DNA from: G965216255 sp965216255 | GTDB lineage: Bacteria; Bacteroidota; Rhodothermia; Rhodothermales; Bin80 | DNA length: 64,000 bases | NCBI GenBank assembly: GCA_965216255.1 | Contig: OZ244148.1 | Span: 3,844,001-3,908,000, forward strand | Direction of reading: 5' to 3' | In this document: positions 26,510 through 35,363 of the stretch, piece by piece | How positions within the stretch are numbered: position 1 is the first letter of the stretch | Layout: every line of letters starts with the position of its first letter | The notes under the pieces: generated by a model | What the model was told of the DNA's origin: nothing | Seen by the model: only the letters and a program-made list of their open reading frames with translations | Database searches by the model: none | Made by a program: the position numbers and the translations under genes

Positions 26510-27895
26510 CTAAAGTTGTCGCAGCAGTACCGTACCGTCGGATGCATGTGCCTGCAGCTGTGCCCCGCCACCGTTCAGTCGCCCTTCCACACGATGCTTC
26601 TCTAAGCGCCCTTCGAAGGAAGGAGAAGGACAACAATGCAGTTGGATCCTGTCGCCCCTCAGATCCAGCGATGCAGCGTGGTTGGTGGGCATCGTAACTA
26701 CAATGTCCCCATCCGATGTTCGCAGCTTCACGTTTCCCGGCTGCACCAGTGCCACGAAAACGTCCCCATCGGTGGAGCGTACAGTTACGGCGCCGCCCAC
26801 CGCATTTATAACGACATCTCCGTCAAAAGTCCGAATGTTGCTGGAATCAGAGGCAAGCGAACCTACATGTATGTGCCCATCAGAAGAACGGGCTACCAGA
26901 TTCTTGGCGTCCGCGGAACCCACGTCGATGTTCCCCCCATATGTTATGGCTTCGAATTTGGCGCCCGTGAGGCCTGTTGCTGCAATGTCTCCGTCCGAAG
27001 TTGTGAGCAGCAGGTCACCTTCGACGTTGTCGAATGCAATGTCACCATCGTACGTGCGCACCTTGACTTCTTCGGTGGTCGCTTCCCCAATTGCTATGTT
27101 TCCATCTGAAGTACGAGCTATCAAAATCTTGACTTCCGCAGAATCCACGTCAATGTTCCCCTCATATGTTATGGCTTCGAATTTGGCGCCCGCGAGGCCT
27201 GTTGCTGCAATGTCTCCGTCCGAAGTTGTGAGCAGCAGGTCACCTTCCACGTTATTGAATGCAATGTCACCGTCGTACGTGCGCACCTTGACTTCTTCGG
27301 CAGTCGCTTGCCCAAGCGCAATGTTGCCATCCGACGTACGGGCTACCATGCTCTTGAATTTCGCAGTCTCCACGACAATGTTTCCGGCATATGTTCTTGC
27401 ATCAAGCGTGGTGCCCATGACTTCTTCCCCCAGAATGTCCCCGTCGGAGGTTTGGAGCAGCAGATTACCTTCCACGTTATCGACAGCGATGTCGCCGTCG
27501 AACGTGCGGAGATCCAAATCCACGGACCGGGGCGTATTGACAACGATCCGGATGTCAGGATCGTCCCGTAACTGGGATATACTGAAATTGCGACTGGATT
27601 CCGCCCGGCTCACGATGTGAACCACGCCGTCGCGCAGCGCTACGTCCCATTTCTGCGTCTCGAAATACTTCCTGGCACGTCTCTCTTTCTTGGCCTCCAC
27701 GAAAATCTGGACACGTATGTCACCATCGACACCGGACTTGACTTCTACGTCCCCGACACGGACCTGCACTCTAAGGGACGCCTTTCCGTTAACGGGAAAG
27801 ACTGTGTCCAGCATTCCATACTGCTGCTGAGCGAAGCCGGCCGGTGTCAGAAAAAGGCAGGCCGCCAAGATGACGGGCAGGGTCTTGGGCTGCAT
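26510..27895 (-). CDS. Exported DUF4097-like repeat protein
   Basis: 461 residues with a signal peptide (MQPKTLPVILAACLFLTPAGFAQ). The body is a run of short strand repeats of the form 'RTSDGNI', 'RTYDGDIAF', 'VEGDLLLTTSDGDI', the pattern of DUF4097/polymer-forming beta-helix proteins with about 20 residues per turn. A larger imperfect repeat of 75 residues (225 bp) is present: the stretch from about 26961 recurs from about 27186, with changes mostly at third positions. It should form a long right-handed beta-helix in the periplasm or at the surface. Its function is not known. It stands alone, surrounded by decayed genes, but its frame is intact. Confidence 0.75.
   Translation of the reverse strand: MQPKTLPVILAACLFLTPAGFAQQQYGMLDTVFPVNGKASLRVQVRVGDVEVKSGVDGDIRVQIFVEAKKERRARKYFETQKWDVALRDGVVHIVSRAESSRNFSISQLRDDPDIRIVVNTPRSVDLDLRTFDGDIAVDNVEGNLLLQTSDGDILGEEVMGTTLDARTYAGNIVVETAKFKSMVARTSDGNIALGQATAEEVKVRTYDGDIAFNNVEGDLLLTTSDGDIAATGLAGAKFEAITYEGNIDVDSAEVKILIARTSDGNIAIGEATTEEVKVRTYDGDIAFDNVEGDLLLTTSDGDIAATGLTGAKFEAITYGGNIDVGSADAKNLVARSSDGHIHVGSLASDSSNIRTFDGDVVINAVGGAVTVRSTDGDVFVALVQPGNVKLRTSDGDIVVTMPTNHAASLDLRGDRIQLHCCPSPSFEGRLEKHRVEGRLNGGGAQLQAHASDGTVLLRQL
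26940..27400 (-). repeat. Imperfect 225-bp tandem repeat within the DUF4097-like gene
   Basis: Direct repeats with period 225 bp (75 codons): for example GCGCCCGTGAGGCC at 26961 and GCGCCCGCGAGGCC at 27186, and TTGTGAGCAGCAGGTCACC at both offsets. A third, more divergent unit follows toward 27400. They code for beta-helix turns. Confidence 0.8.
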
Positions 27896-28521
27896 GGCGA
27901 GTTGGGAGTTTAAAGGGAAATGTTCGGGCTACAATAGTTCCGCGCGTCAGGTTCCACTAAATTCATGATTGTCCAAGAACGGCTTGGCTGGCATTCAGGC
28001 TACCATTCCTGGCAGGTCTCCCCGGCAGAAGGCCGGGGACACACGTGAGGCACTGGTGCGGCGCGCGATCGCAGACCAGAAGATATCTAAGTAATTGGTG
28101 GACGCCAAGAGGCAAATTGACTAGGTAGCACGCCGATTTGTCGGTGTGGCTAAATGCTCTCCATCTTTTGGCGAATTGGAGTCCCTGCTAGGAGCGACAT
28201 TGTCTTTGCTATTGACATTGACATCGCACACCTTGGCAGGAAGCTTTCCTATTTAGCAGTTAACTGAAGGATTTAGAGGGCGCGGCTGGAGGGTGTTCCG
28301 AGGGCATCTGGAAGCCTATTTACCGGCCCGCGGCCGGCATTCCATTGCTCCTTGCACCGGCTTTGACGCAAGAGAAAGTGCTCCTAGCAGGCCATCAAAA
28401 GAGATTCTCGCAGGCCTCCCGTGCAACCCCGTGCGTCCCAGATGCATGTACGCGATCTGAAAGCTACCTACCGCACCATTCTTGCACGAATTTGTCCGGT
28501 TGCACTGTAAGAGGAGGTATC
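27896..28521. other. Intergenic region without recognised gene
   Basis: About 620 bp upstream of the DUF4097-like gene. No reading frame with family character, no RNA gene and no clear TAnnTTTG promoter was identified. Confidence 0.4.
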
Positions 28522-28812
28522 TTAGTACACGTTAAGCTGCACGTGCTTCTTCACCACGCCGAATGTGATCACCTTCGCACCCACGTTCGGCACCTCCGGG
28601 TGTACCAGGTACACCCCACTTGCAACGGGCAGGTTGCACTCTGTCCTCAGGTCCCAGGAAATCGTTGCCACACCCGGCGACTGCTTCCCTAAAGTCTGGA
28701 TGAGCGTGCCGCTCAGCGTGAAGATGCGAATCAGCGCCACGTGCGGCATGTTCGTAAAGCGCACCTCGCCCGTGAAATGGCTCACCTCAATCAGTTGGTA
28801 CGGAAGACCCAT
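28522..28812 (-). pseudogene. C-terminal fragment of a large secreted/surface protein
   Basis: About 96 codons reading 'VRFTNMPHVALIRIFTLSGT', 'ISWDLRTECNLPVASGVYLV' and 'VGAKVITFGVVKKHVQLNVY'. This is the characteristic ending of long Bacteroidota/Rhodothermota secreted proteins (a FlgD/T9SS-like terminal Ig fold). A real gene should extend upstream (beyond 28812), but the frame is not continued there. I read it as the surviving tail of a deleted gene. Confidence 0.55.
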
Positions 28813-29001
28813 GGCATGCCTCTACATGCATCGGAATTTGGAATGAGGGTCTCTTTCCCGGATATTATTCGCCCTTCAAGCCCAAAGCAATTTCTGTTGC
28901 CTGCGCGCAAGCCTGGCAGAATTGGCCACAACGCTGACGGCGTGTACACTCATGGCGGCGGCGTCCTATTTTGGAGTCGCAAAGAATGAATACACCCTTA
29001 G

Positions 29002-32000
29002 ATGTATCTCTCCCACGCTGCGCCGCGGTTCACCACTGAGGACGCCGTTCGGCTCGCAGATACGCATTTCGGATTGCAGGCCAGGGCGGAGCCCCTGACC
29101 GGCCATCTCGACCAGAATTTCTTGCTCCATTGCGGCGACGCCAGGTACGTGCTCAAGGTTGCCAATGCCGCAGTGAATCCCGCGTCGGTCGACTTGCAGC
29201 AGCGCGCTATGCTTCATCTGGAGGCAGCAGCAGACGGCGCGCGCTACCAGCGGCCCGTTCGTACCACGGATGGAGCCCTTACCGCGACGGTCGAAGGGCA
29301 TCAGGTCTGGATGGCAACCTACGTGGACGGACGCATGCTTTCCGACGTGCGCCCGCAGACCGGCAAGCTGCTCCGCGGCCTGGGCCGATTTCTGGGGAGA
29401 CTGGATCGAAGTCTCATGAGCTTCGAGCACCCCTATGTGCGGCGCGAGTACTTCTGGGATCTTCGCCGCGTCTGCGCCCTGCGGCAATACATGCCCCATG
29501 TGGTGGGAAGCGCCCAGCGGCGCCTTGTGGAACGGATGCTGTGCCGTTACGAGGCCCATTCGCTGCCCTGGCTTTCCGATCTCCGCTGCAGCCCTGTGCA
29601 TAACGATGCCAACGATGCCAACATCGTAGTGGACGGCCTGGGATACGACGCGCGCGTGGCCGGAATCATCGATTTTGGTGACCTGCTGCATGCACCGACC
29701 GTGTTCGAAGTCGCCATTGCCGCAACGTACGCGATGCTCGGCAAGCCGGACCCCGTAGGCGTGGCAGCAGAGGTGGTGCGGGGCTACCACGGGGAAATCC
29801 CGTTACTACCAAGGGAGGTGGCCGTACTCCTTGACCTGATCTGCGCCCGGCTCTGCTGCAGCGTACTGATTTCCGCATACCGCGCCACCGTGGAGCCGGA
29901 CAACGTCTACGTGCGCGTCTCCGAGGCACCGGCGTGGGAGCTCCTGAAACAGCTTTCGAGTATGTCGCGCGCCCTGGCGCACTACCGGTTTAGGGAAGCA
30001 TGTGGCATGGAGCCCTGTCTTGTGTCACCTAGGATCGTCTCTTGGATGAGAGAGCATCGTGCGGCATTTGCGCCCGTGATCAAACCGGATGTGCGGCAGG
30101 AGCCTCCCCTGGTTTTTGACTTCAGTGTGGAGAGTACGCTAACTCCGAGGCCCGGGGAAGACCTGGATCCGCATGTATCTGCGAGCAAGATTTTTGACGC
30201 AATACAACATGCCGGTGCGGCCATAGGTCTGGGGCGCTATGACGAGGCTCGACTGGTCTACGGCACAGAGCAGTTTCTGTCGGCCCACGGAGAAAGGAGA
30301 AGCATCCATCTGGGTGTGGACCTCTTCCGGGAGGCAGGGGCCCCGGTGTTTGCCCCGATGGATGCGGTTGTGGAGGCAAGCGGCAACTGCAACAGTCCTA
30401 TGGATTACGGCGGTGTCCTGGTGCTGCGTCACGAGGCCGAAGCAGATACCTTCTACACCTTGTATGGGCACCTGAGCCCGGATTTCAGGGTTGAGGTTGG
30501 GGCCTCGGTCGGGCGGGGTCAACAAATTGGCATCCTTGGAACGCCGGAAGAGAATGGTGGATGGGCGCCGCACCTGCACTTTCAGGTGATATGCGACCTG
30601 CTGGGCATGGAGCCTGCGTTTCCCGGCGTGGCGCTGCCAAGCCAGCGGCGGACATGGCTCAGCCTTTGCCCAGACCCCAACATCATCCTCGGTGTACCCG
30701 AGCGCGCCTTCCCGCCGCGCGGGCTGGGCGCGGCGGGAATCCTGGACCTGCGGAAGCGGCACATGGGGAGCAGCCTGAGTATCTCGTATGCACGGCCCCT
30801 CCACATAGTCCGTGGCTACCGGCAATTCCTGTACGATGCGCACGGCAGGAGGTACCTCGACGCCGTGAACAACGTGCCACACGTTGGACACTGCCATCCG
30901 GCCGTGGTCCGGGCCGTGCAGCGTCAGGCGGCGGTGCTCTGCACCAACACGCGCTACCTGCACGAAGCGGTGGTCCGGTATGCCGAGCGCCTGGCGCGGT
31001 CCATGCCGGCGGGCCTCGACGTGTGCTTCTTCGTCAACTCCGGCAGCGAAGCGAACGATCTGGCCCTGCGTCTGGCCCATACGTATTCGGGCAGGCGCGA
31101 CGTGATGGTGCTCGATGGGGCCTACCACGGACACCTCAGCTCGCTCATTGATGTCAGCCCGTACAAGTTCGACGGGCCCGGTGGTCGCGGCGCACCTGCG
31201 TATGTGCACAAGATCGTGCGGCCCGATAGCTATCGGGGCCCCTATTTCGGGATGGGTGTGGAAGCCGGGGCTCGCTACGCCGCACATGCCCGGGACGCCA
31301 TTGCCGTGCTAGAGACCGGCGGGCGCCGGCTTGCGGCCTTCATCTGCGAGTCGCTGCTGGGCTGCGGTGGCCAGATCGAGTTTCCGAAGGGCTATCTGGC
31401 GGAAGTCTATCGCTACGTGCGCGCCGCAGGAGGCGTATGTATAGTCGACGAGGTCCAGGTCGGCTTCGGCCGCGTGGGGACGCATTTCTGGGGCTTTGAA
31501 ACGCAGGGTGTGGTGCCCGATATTGTTGTCCTGGGCAAGCCCATGGGCAATGGCCATCCGCTGGCCGCCGTGGTTACTACCCGGGAAATCGCCTCTGCCT
31601 TCGACAACGGGATGGAGTTCTTTAGCACCTTCGGCGGCAACAACGTCAGCTGCGAAGTCGGAATGGCTGTTCTGGATGTGCTGGAAGAAGAGGGACTTCA
31701 AGCGCAGGCCCGGCATACGGGGCAGGTCCTGAGGGAGGCCCTGAAAACACTGGCGGACGAGCATGAAGTGATCGGTGACGTGCGGGGCCTGGGGCTCTTC
31801 CTGGGCATGGAACTGGTGCGGGACCGGAAAACGCGCGAGCCCGCACCCGCGTGTGCCTCGTACGTGGCCAATCGTCTACGCGATCGCGGCATTCTGATTA
31901 GTACAGACGGGCCGTACCGCAACGTGCTCAAAATCAAGCCCCCGATGGTGTTTGATACAACCAACGCGGAAATGCTAGCCGGAGCCCTGAGGCAGGTGCT

Positions 32001-32043
32001 CGGCGAAGACCTGGTTCGCCTCAAAAGATGCGAACGACCGTAA
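29002..32043 (+). CDS. Fusion: APH-like kinase, M23 peptidase-like, class III aminotransferase
   Basis: 1013 residues with three recognisable domains. Residues about 1-330 are an aminoglycoside/choline-kinase-like phosphotransferase, with catalytic 'VHNDANDANIVV' near 199 and 'IIDFGDLLHA' near 224. Residues about 425-560 are LytM/M23-like, with 'IHLGVDLFREAG' (His and Asp ligands near 434-438) and 'HLHFQV' near 523. Residues about 585-1013 are a class III PLP aminotransferase: 'NSGSEANDLALRLA' (677), 'VDEVQVGFGRVG' (813) and 'VLGKPMGNGHP', where the Lys near 844 should hold PLP. The aminotransferase most resembles the ethanolamine-phosphate phospho-lyase branch. Such fusions exist in other bacteria, but the substrate is unclear. 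All key residues are present. Confidence 0.85.
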   Translation: MYLSHAAPRFTTEDAVRLADTHFGLQARAEPLTGHLDQNFLLHCGDARYVLKVANAAVNPASVDLQQRAMLHLEAAADGARYQRPVRTTDGALTATVEGHQVWMATYVDGRMLSDVRPQTGKLLRGLGRFLGRLDRSLMSFEHPYVRREYFWDLRRVCALRQYMPHVVGSAQRRLVERMLCRYEAHSLPWLSDLRCSPVHNDANDANIVVDGLGYDARVAGIIDFGDLLHAPTVFEVAIAATYAMLGKPDPVGVAAEVVRGYHGEIPLLPREVAVLLDLICARLCCSVLISAYRATVEPDNVYVRVSEAPAWELLKQLSSMSRALAHYRFREACGMEPCLVSPRIVSWMREHRAAFAPVIKPDVRQEPPLVFDFSVESTLTPRPGEDLDPHVSASKIFDAIQHAGAAIGLGRYDEARLVYGTEQFLSAHGERRSIHLGVDLFREAGAPVFAPMDAVVEASGNCNSPMDYGGVLVLRHEAEADTFYTLYGHLSPDFRVEVGASVGRGQQIGILGTPEENGGWAPHLHFQVICDLLGMEPAFPGVALPSQRRTWLSLCPDPNIILGVPERAFPPRGLGAAGILDLRKRHMGSSLSISYARPLHIVRGYRQFLYDAHGRRYLDAVNNVPHVGHCHPAVVRAVQRQAAVLCTNTRYLHEAVVRYAERLARSMPAGLDVCFFVNSGSEANDLALRLAHTYSGRRDVMVLDGAYHGHLSSLIDVSPYKFDGPGGRGAPAYVHKIVRPDSYRGPYFGMGVEAGARYAAHARDAIAVLETGGRRLAAFICESLLGCGGQIEFPKGYLAEVYRYVRAAGGVCIVDEVQVGFGRVGTHFWGFETQGVVPDIVVLGKPMGNGHPLAAVVTTREIASAFDNGMEFFSTFGGNNVSCEVGMAVLDVLEEEGLQAQARHTGQVLREALKTLADEHEVIGDVRGLGLFLGMELVRDRKTREPAPACASYVANRLRDRGILISTDGPYRNVLKIKPPMVFDTTNAEMLAGALRQVLGEDLVRLKRCERP

Positions 32044-32491
32044 TCTCAAAAATCATGGTGGCATTCGGCGGAACGGGGTCGCGTCCGGTCTCTCCATAGC
32101 CAAGATCGGGTGGTACCACGAGTTGCCGCTCCCCGTCCGTGCGCATGCCTACAACCCCTTCATCCCATCCGTCGATAACGGCGCCAGCTCCAACCGTAAA
32201 CGTGAACGCCTCCTGCCTTAGGTAGGAACTGTCAATAAACATGCCGCTGGCCAGCCAGCCATGATAGTGCACGCTAACATTGTCGCCGGCCTTTACCGGG
32301 TTACCGGTACCTTCCTTAAAATCATAGTACTTTAGCCCACTTTCCGTGGTGACATAGGCGTCATCGGCCACTTCTCGAGGATTCGGGATGTCTTCAATCG
32401 GAGTAGGCTCTGCCGTTGGAGGTTCGGCGCATGCCACGGCTAGCATTGCCAAGACCAGAATCGGCTGTCTGGCCAAAGAAAACATGTCCAT
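32021..32491 (-). CDS. FKBP-type peptidyl-prolyl isomerase, lipoprotein
   Basis: About 156 residues from ATG 32491 (MDMFSLARQPILVLAMLAVAC), which gives a lipoprotein signal with Cys at the end of 'AVAC'. An upstream ATG at 32584 adds 31 residues without signal character. The FKBP domain has 'GDNVSVHYHGWLASGMFIDSS', cut here to its key part, 'AVIDGWDEGVVGM' and 'YGETGRDPVPPNATMIFEI'. It catalyses cis-trans isomerisation of proline bonds, probably in the periplasm. The last 23 nt overlap the end of the convergent fusion gene, and it is divergent from pepP. Confidence 0.9.
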   Translation of the reverse strand: MDMFSLARQPILVLAMLAVACAEPPTAEPTPIEDIPNPREVADDAYVTTESGLKYYDFKEGTGNPVKAGDNVSVHYHGWLASGMFIDSSYLRQEAFTFTVGAGAVIDGWDEGVVGMRTDGERQLVVPPDLGYGETGRDPVPPNATMIFEITVVRIF

Positions 32492-32603
32492 CCATCTTAT
32501 TGTTCGATCCCCGAAATAACGTGCATCGTTCGGACCTGTTTCCCATCTGGGAACGTCTCCGGCGTGCACTCTGGCAGGCTTCATTCACACCACGCATACC
32601 ATC

Positions 32604-33992
32604 ATGTCTAGCCCTGGCATCTACGCTGATCGCAGAATCCGTCTTGCCCGCGACCTGGAATCCGGGTTCGCGCTGTTTTTGGGCAACGAAGAGAGCCCGA
32701 TGAATTACGAGGAGAACATGTATCCCTTTCGTCAGGACAGCTCGTTCCTGTACTACTGGGGACTGAACTCGCCCGGTCTTGCCGCGGTACTGGATGTCGA
32801 GGAGGGCCGGCACATTCTTTTCGGCGACGACGCATCGGTGTCGGACATGATCTGGACGGGTCCGCAGCCTGTGATGGGTGACAGTGCAGCATCCGTGGGT
32901 GTAACGGAAACGATGCCTGCGGCCGCGCTGCAAAGGGAAGTCCAGCGCGTCTTGGCGCAGAATAGGCAGATTCATGTTCTGCCCCAGTACCGGGCCGCAA
33001 ATCAGATCAGGGTGGAATCCCTCCTGGGGCTTTCGGCGGGTGGCGCCGCCAGCCATGCTTCAGAGCCCTTCGTACGTGCTGTGATAGCCCATCGCTCCAT
33101 CAAGGACGGTGCGGAAGTGGCAGAAATCGAGGCCGCCCTTGACGTGTCGTATGCCATGCACACGGCCGCAATGCGGGAAGCCGTGCCCGGCCGCTACGAA
33201 CAGGACGTCGCAGGGCTCGTGGAAGGCATCGCTATCGCGGGCGGGGGCCGCCTGGCGTTCCCCGTGATTCTGTCCCGGCACGGAGAGGTGCTGCACAACC
33301 ACAAGTACGATAACCTGTTGCGGGACGGAGACCTGGTGGTGCACGACAGCGGAGCCAGCGCGCCCTCCGGATATGCCAGCGATATCACGCGGACGATTCC
33401 TGTCTCGGGCACATTTTCTCAGCGCCAGAGGGCCGTCTACGAGTGCGTGCTCGGAGCCCAAATGAAAGCCATTGCTGCCGTCCGGCCCGGCGCCCTTTTT
33501 CACGATCTCCATTTCCTGGCGGCCGAGGCCGTGACGCGCGGCCTCGTGGACCTTGGCCTGATGCAGGGCGATGTCGAGGATGCTGTTGCCGCGGGCGCGC
33601 ACGCGCTATTTTTTCCGCATGGCCTGGGTCACATGATGGGACTCGACGTGCACGACATGGAGGGGCTCGGCGAGGACCTGGTCGGCTACGATGCCCGCAC
33701 GATCCGTTCGACGCAGTTCGGCGCGCGCTCCCTGCGCCTGGGCAAGGCCCTGGAGCCCGGCCATGTATTGACGGTGGAGCCGGGCTGCTACTTCATTGGT
33801 CCGCTCATAGACCAGTGGGCGGCCGAACGGCGCTGCGCGCCGTTTATCAACTATCCGGCCCTCGAGGACTGGCGTGACTTCGGGGGAGTGCGCATTGAAG
33901 ACGACGTACTGGTCACGGCATCGGGATGCCGGATCCTGGGTAGGCCCATCCCCAAGACCGTGCGGGAAGTGGAGGAGGCCTCTGCGCGGTAA
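32604..33992 (+). CDS. pepP: Xaa-Pro aminopeptidase (M24B)
   Basis: 462 residues, matching the length of the family. The N-terminal creatinase-like domain is followed by the pita-bread metallopeptidase fold. Metal ligands are visible: 'VVHDSGASAPSGYASDITR' (two Asp), 'HGLGHMMGLDVHD' (His), 'VLTVEPGCYF' (Glu) and 'GVRIEDDVLV' (Glu). It removes an N-terminal residue before proline, in the cytoplasm, using two Mn or similar ions. The start at 32604 (MSSPGIYADRRIRLA) is well placed. Convergent with mtaB, whose stop lies 2 nt beyond. Confidence 0.93.
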   Translation: MSSPGIYADRRIRLARDLESGFALFLGNEESPMNYEENMYPFRQDSSFLYYWGLNSPGLAAVLDVEEGRHILFGDDASVSDMIWTGPQPVMGDSAASVGVTETMPAAALQREVQRVLAQNRQIHVLPQYRAANQIRVESLLGLSAGGAASHASEPFVRAVIAHRSIKDGAEVAEIEAALDVSYAMHTAAMREAVPGRYEQDVAGLVEGIAIAGGGRLAFPVILSRHGEVLHNHKYDNLLRDGDLVVHDSGASAPSGYASDITRTIPVSGTFSQRQRAVYECVLGAQMKAIAAVRPGALFHDLHFLAAEAVTRGLVDLGLMQGDVEDAVAAGAHALFFPHGLGHMMGLDVHDMEGLGEDLVGYDARTIRSTQFGARSLRLGKALEPGHVLTVEPGCYFIGPLIDQWAAERRCAPFINYPALEDWRDFGGVRIEDDVLVTASGCRILGRPIPKTVREVEEASAR

Positions 33993-33993
33993 C

Positions 33994-35298
33994 TCAGGCT
34001 GCCGGCTGGAGGACGCAGCCCTCCAGCGCGTCAAGCCGCACCGCCTCCACGGTTCCGGCACGCCCGGGGTCGTAGGGTCGAAGGACCTTTATGTAGTTGT
34101 CCGTGAACCCGCTCATCAGGTCCTTCTTCCGAGCACGCTCCCACAGCACGGGCCGAACCAAGCCGATGAATCGCTGGCTGAAGTCGGTGCCCATGCGGTT
34201 GGACAGATCACGTAGCCGCGCGTTGCGAGCGGAGCGTGCGGACCGCGGTACTGGATCAAGGGGAGGCTTATCCACGGCCGCCGTGTTCGGCCGCTCTGAG
34301 TAAGTAAATACGTGCAGGTAAGCCAAGGGCAGGCTCTCGATAAACCGGTACGTATTTTCGAATCGGGTCTCGGTCTCGGCGGGGAAGCCCACGATGACGT
34401 CGGCTCCTATGGCGGCGTCCGGCATTCGGTGCATGATATGCTTCACGCGGTCCGCATAACGCCCCCGGCGATAGCGCCGCCGCATGGCTCCCAGCACGGC
34501 ATCGTCGCCGCTCTGAAGCGGGATATGGAAATGCGGAACGAAGGCGGGAGTGTCCGCCACAAAGTCAATGATGGCGTCAGTGAGCAGGTTCGGCTCGATG
34601 GATGAGATGCGGTAGCGCGTGATGCCATCGATATGCTGGAGCGCCTCAAGCAGTTGCAGCAGGTTTGTGGAGCGCTCCTCGTCATGCGTTCCCTGGCCAA
34701 AGAGCCCGACGTTTACGCCGGTGAGTACGATTTCCCTCACTCCCCGGCTGGCGATTTCCCGGGCCTGGCTGAGGACCTGCGTCACGGACGCGGACCTGCT
34801 CTTGCCACGCGCCAGGGGGATGGTGCAGAAGGAGCATGCATAGTCGCAGCCGTCCTGGACCTTGAGGAAAGCCCGGGTCCGGTCATCGGACAGCATGGCG
34901 GGGTCGAAAGTGCGCGCCTCGCCTATGCAGGAAACTGCGACCTGTGTCTGCTCCCGGCGGGAAAACCTGCCCACAACTTCGAAGAGGCGGGCCTTTTCCC
35001 GGGCTCCGAGTACGATGTCCACGCCGTCGATGGCCGCTATGGCCTGGGGCTGGAGTTGGGCATAGCAACCGGTAACGACTACGCATGTGTCCGGGTTTGC
35101 CCGCACGGCGCGGCGAATGGCCTGCCGGCACTTGCGGTCCGCTTCCGCGGTAACCGAACACGTGTTGACAACCGCCACGTCGGCGAAAGTCCCGAAGGGA
35201 ACCACGACATAGTCCCGCTCCTCGAAGGCGCGCCGCAAGCCGCTAGTCTCCGCGAAATTCAGCTTGCATCCCAGCGTGTGAAACGTAACCTGTGGCAT
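33994..35298 (-). CDS. mtaB: tRNA t6A37 methylthiotransferase MtaB
   Basis: 434 residues. The N-terminal UPF0004 domain holds the auxiliary iron-sulfur cysteines at about 11 (TLGCKLN), 47 (VVNTCSV) and 78 (VTGCYA). The radical-SAM CxxxCxxC is CDYACSFC at residues 151-158. The 'TLGCKLNFAET' start and 'FNGEN'-less C-terminus with 'GTVEAVRL' fit MtaB rather than MiaB or RimO. The enzyme adds a methylthio group to t6A37 of ANN-decoding tRNAs. It is divergent from psd across a 65-bp gap with a small inverted repeat. Confidence 0.9.
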   Translation of the reverse strand: MPQVTFHTLGCKLNFAETSGLRRAFEERDYVVVPFGTFADVAVVNTCSVTAEADRKCRQAIRRAVRANPDTCVVVTGCYAQLQPQAIAAIDGVDIVLGAREKARLFEVVGRFSRREQTQVAVSCIGEARTFDPAMLSDDRTRAFLKVQDGCDYACSFCTIPLARGKSRSASVTQVLSQAREIASRGVREIVLTGVNVGLFGQGTHDEERSTNLLQLLEALQHIDGITRYRISSIEPNLLTDAIIDFVADTPAFVPHFHIPLQSGDDAVLGAMRRRYRRGRYADRVKHIMHRMPDAAIGADVIVGFPAETETRFENTYRFIESLPLAYLHVFTYSERPNTAAVDKPPLDPVPRSARSARNARLRDLSNRMGTDFSQRFIGLVRPVLWERARKKDLMSGFTDNYIKVLRPYDPGRAGTVEAVRLDALEGCVLQPAA

Positions 35299-35322
35299 TT
35301 GGTAGGCGTCCTTGAATCTATA

Positions 35323-35340
35323 TCCCGGTCGGTACCGGGA
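35323..35340. promoter_or_regulatory. Inverted repeat between mtaB and psd
   Basis: TCCCGGT-CGGT-ACCGGGA forms a perfect 7-bp inverted repeat with a 4-nt centre in the 65-bp divergent promoter region. It could be an operator or a leader hairpin; no regulator is known. Confidence 0.3.
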
Positions 35341-35363
35341 AGGATTTATCTGAATTTCACTAT

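Noticed and set aside
26682..27620. 312-codon plus-strand frame rich in Ser, Pro and Met
   Set aside because: It mirrors the tandem repeats of the DUF4097-like gene on the other strand.
30139..31287. 382-codon minus-strand frame inside the kinase/M23/aminotransferase gene
   Set aside because: It is antisense to a gene with clear motifs and has no family pattern itself; high GC leaves long shadow frames.
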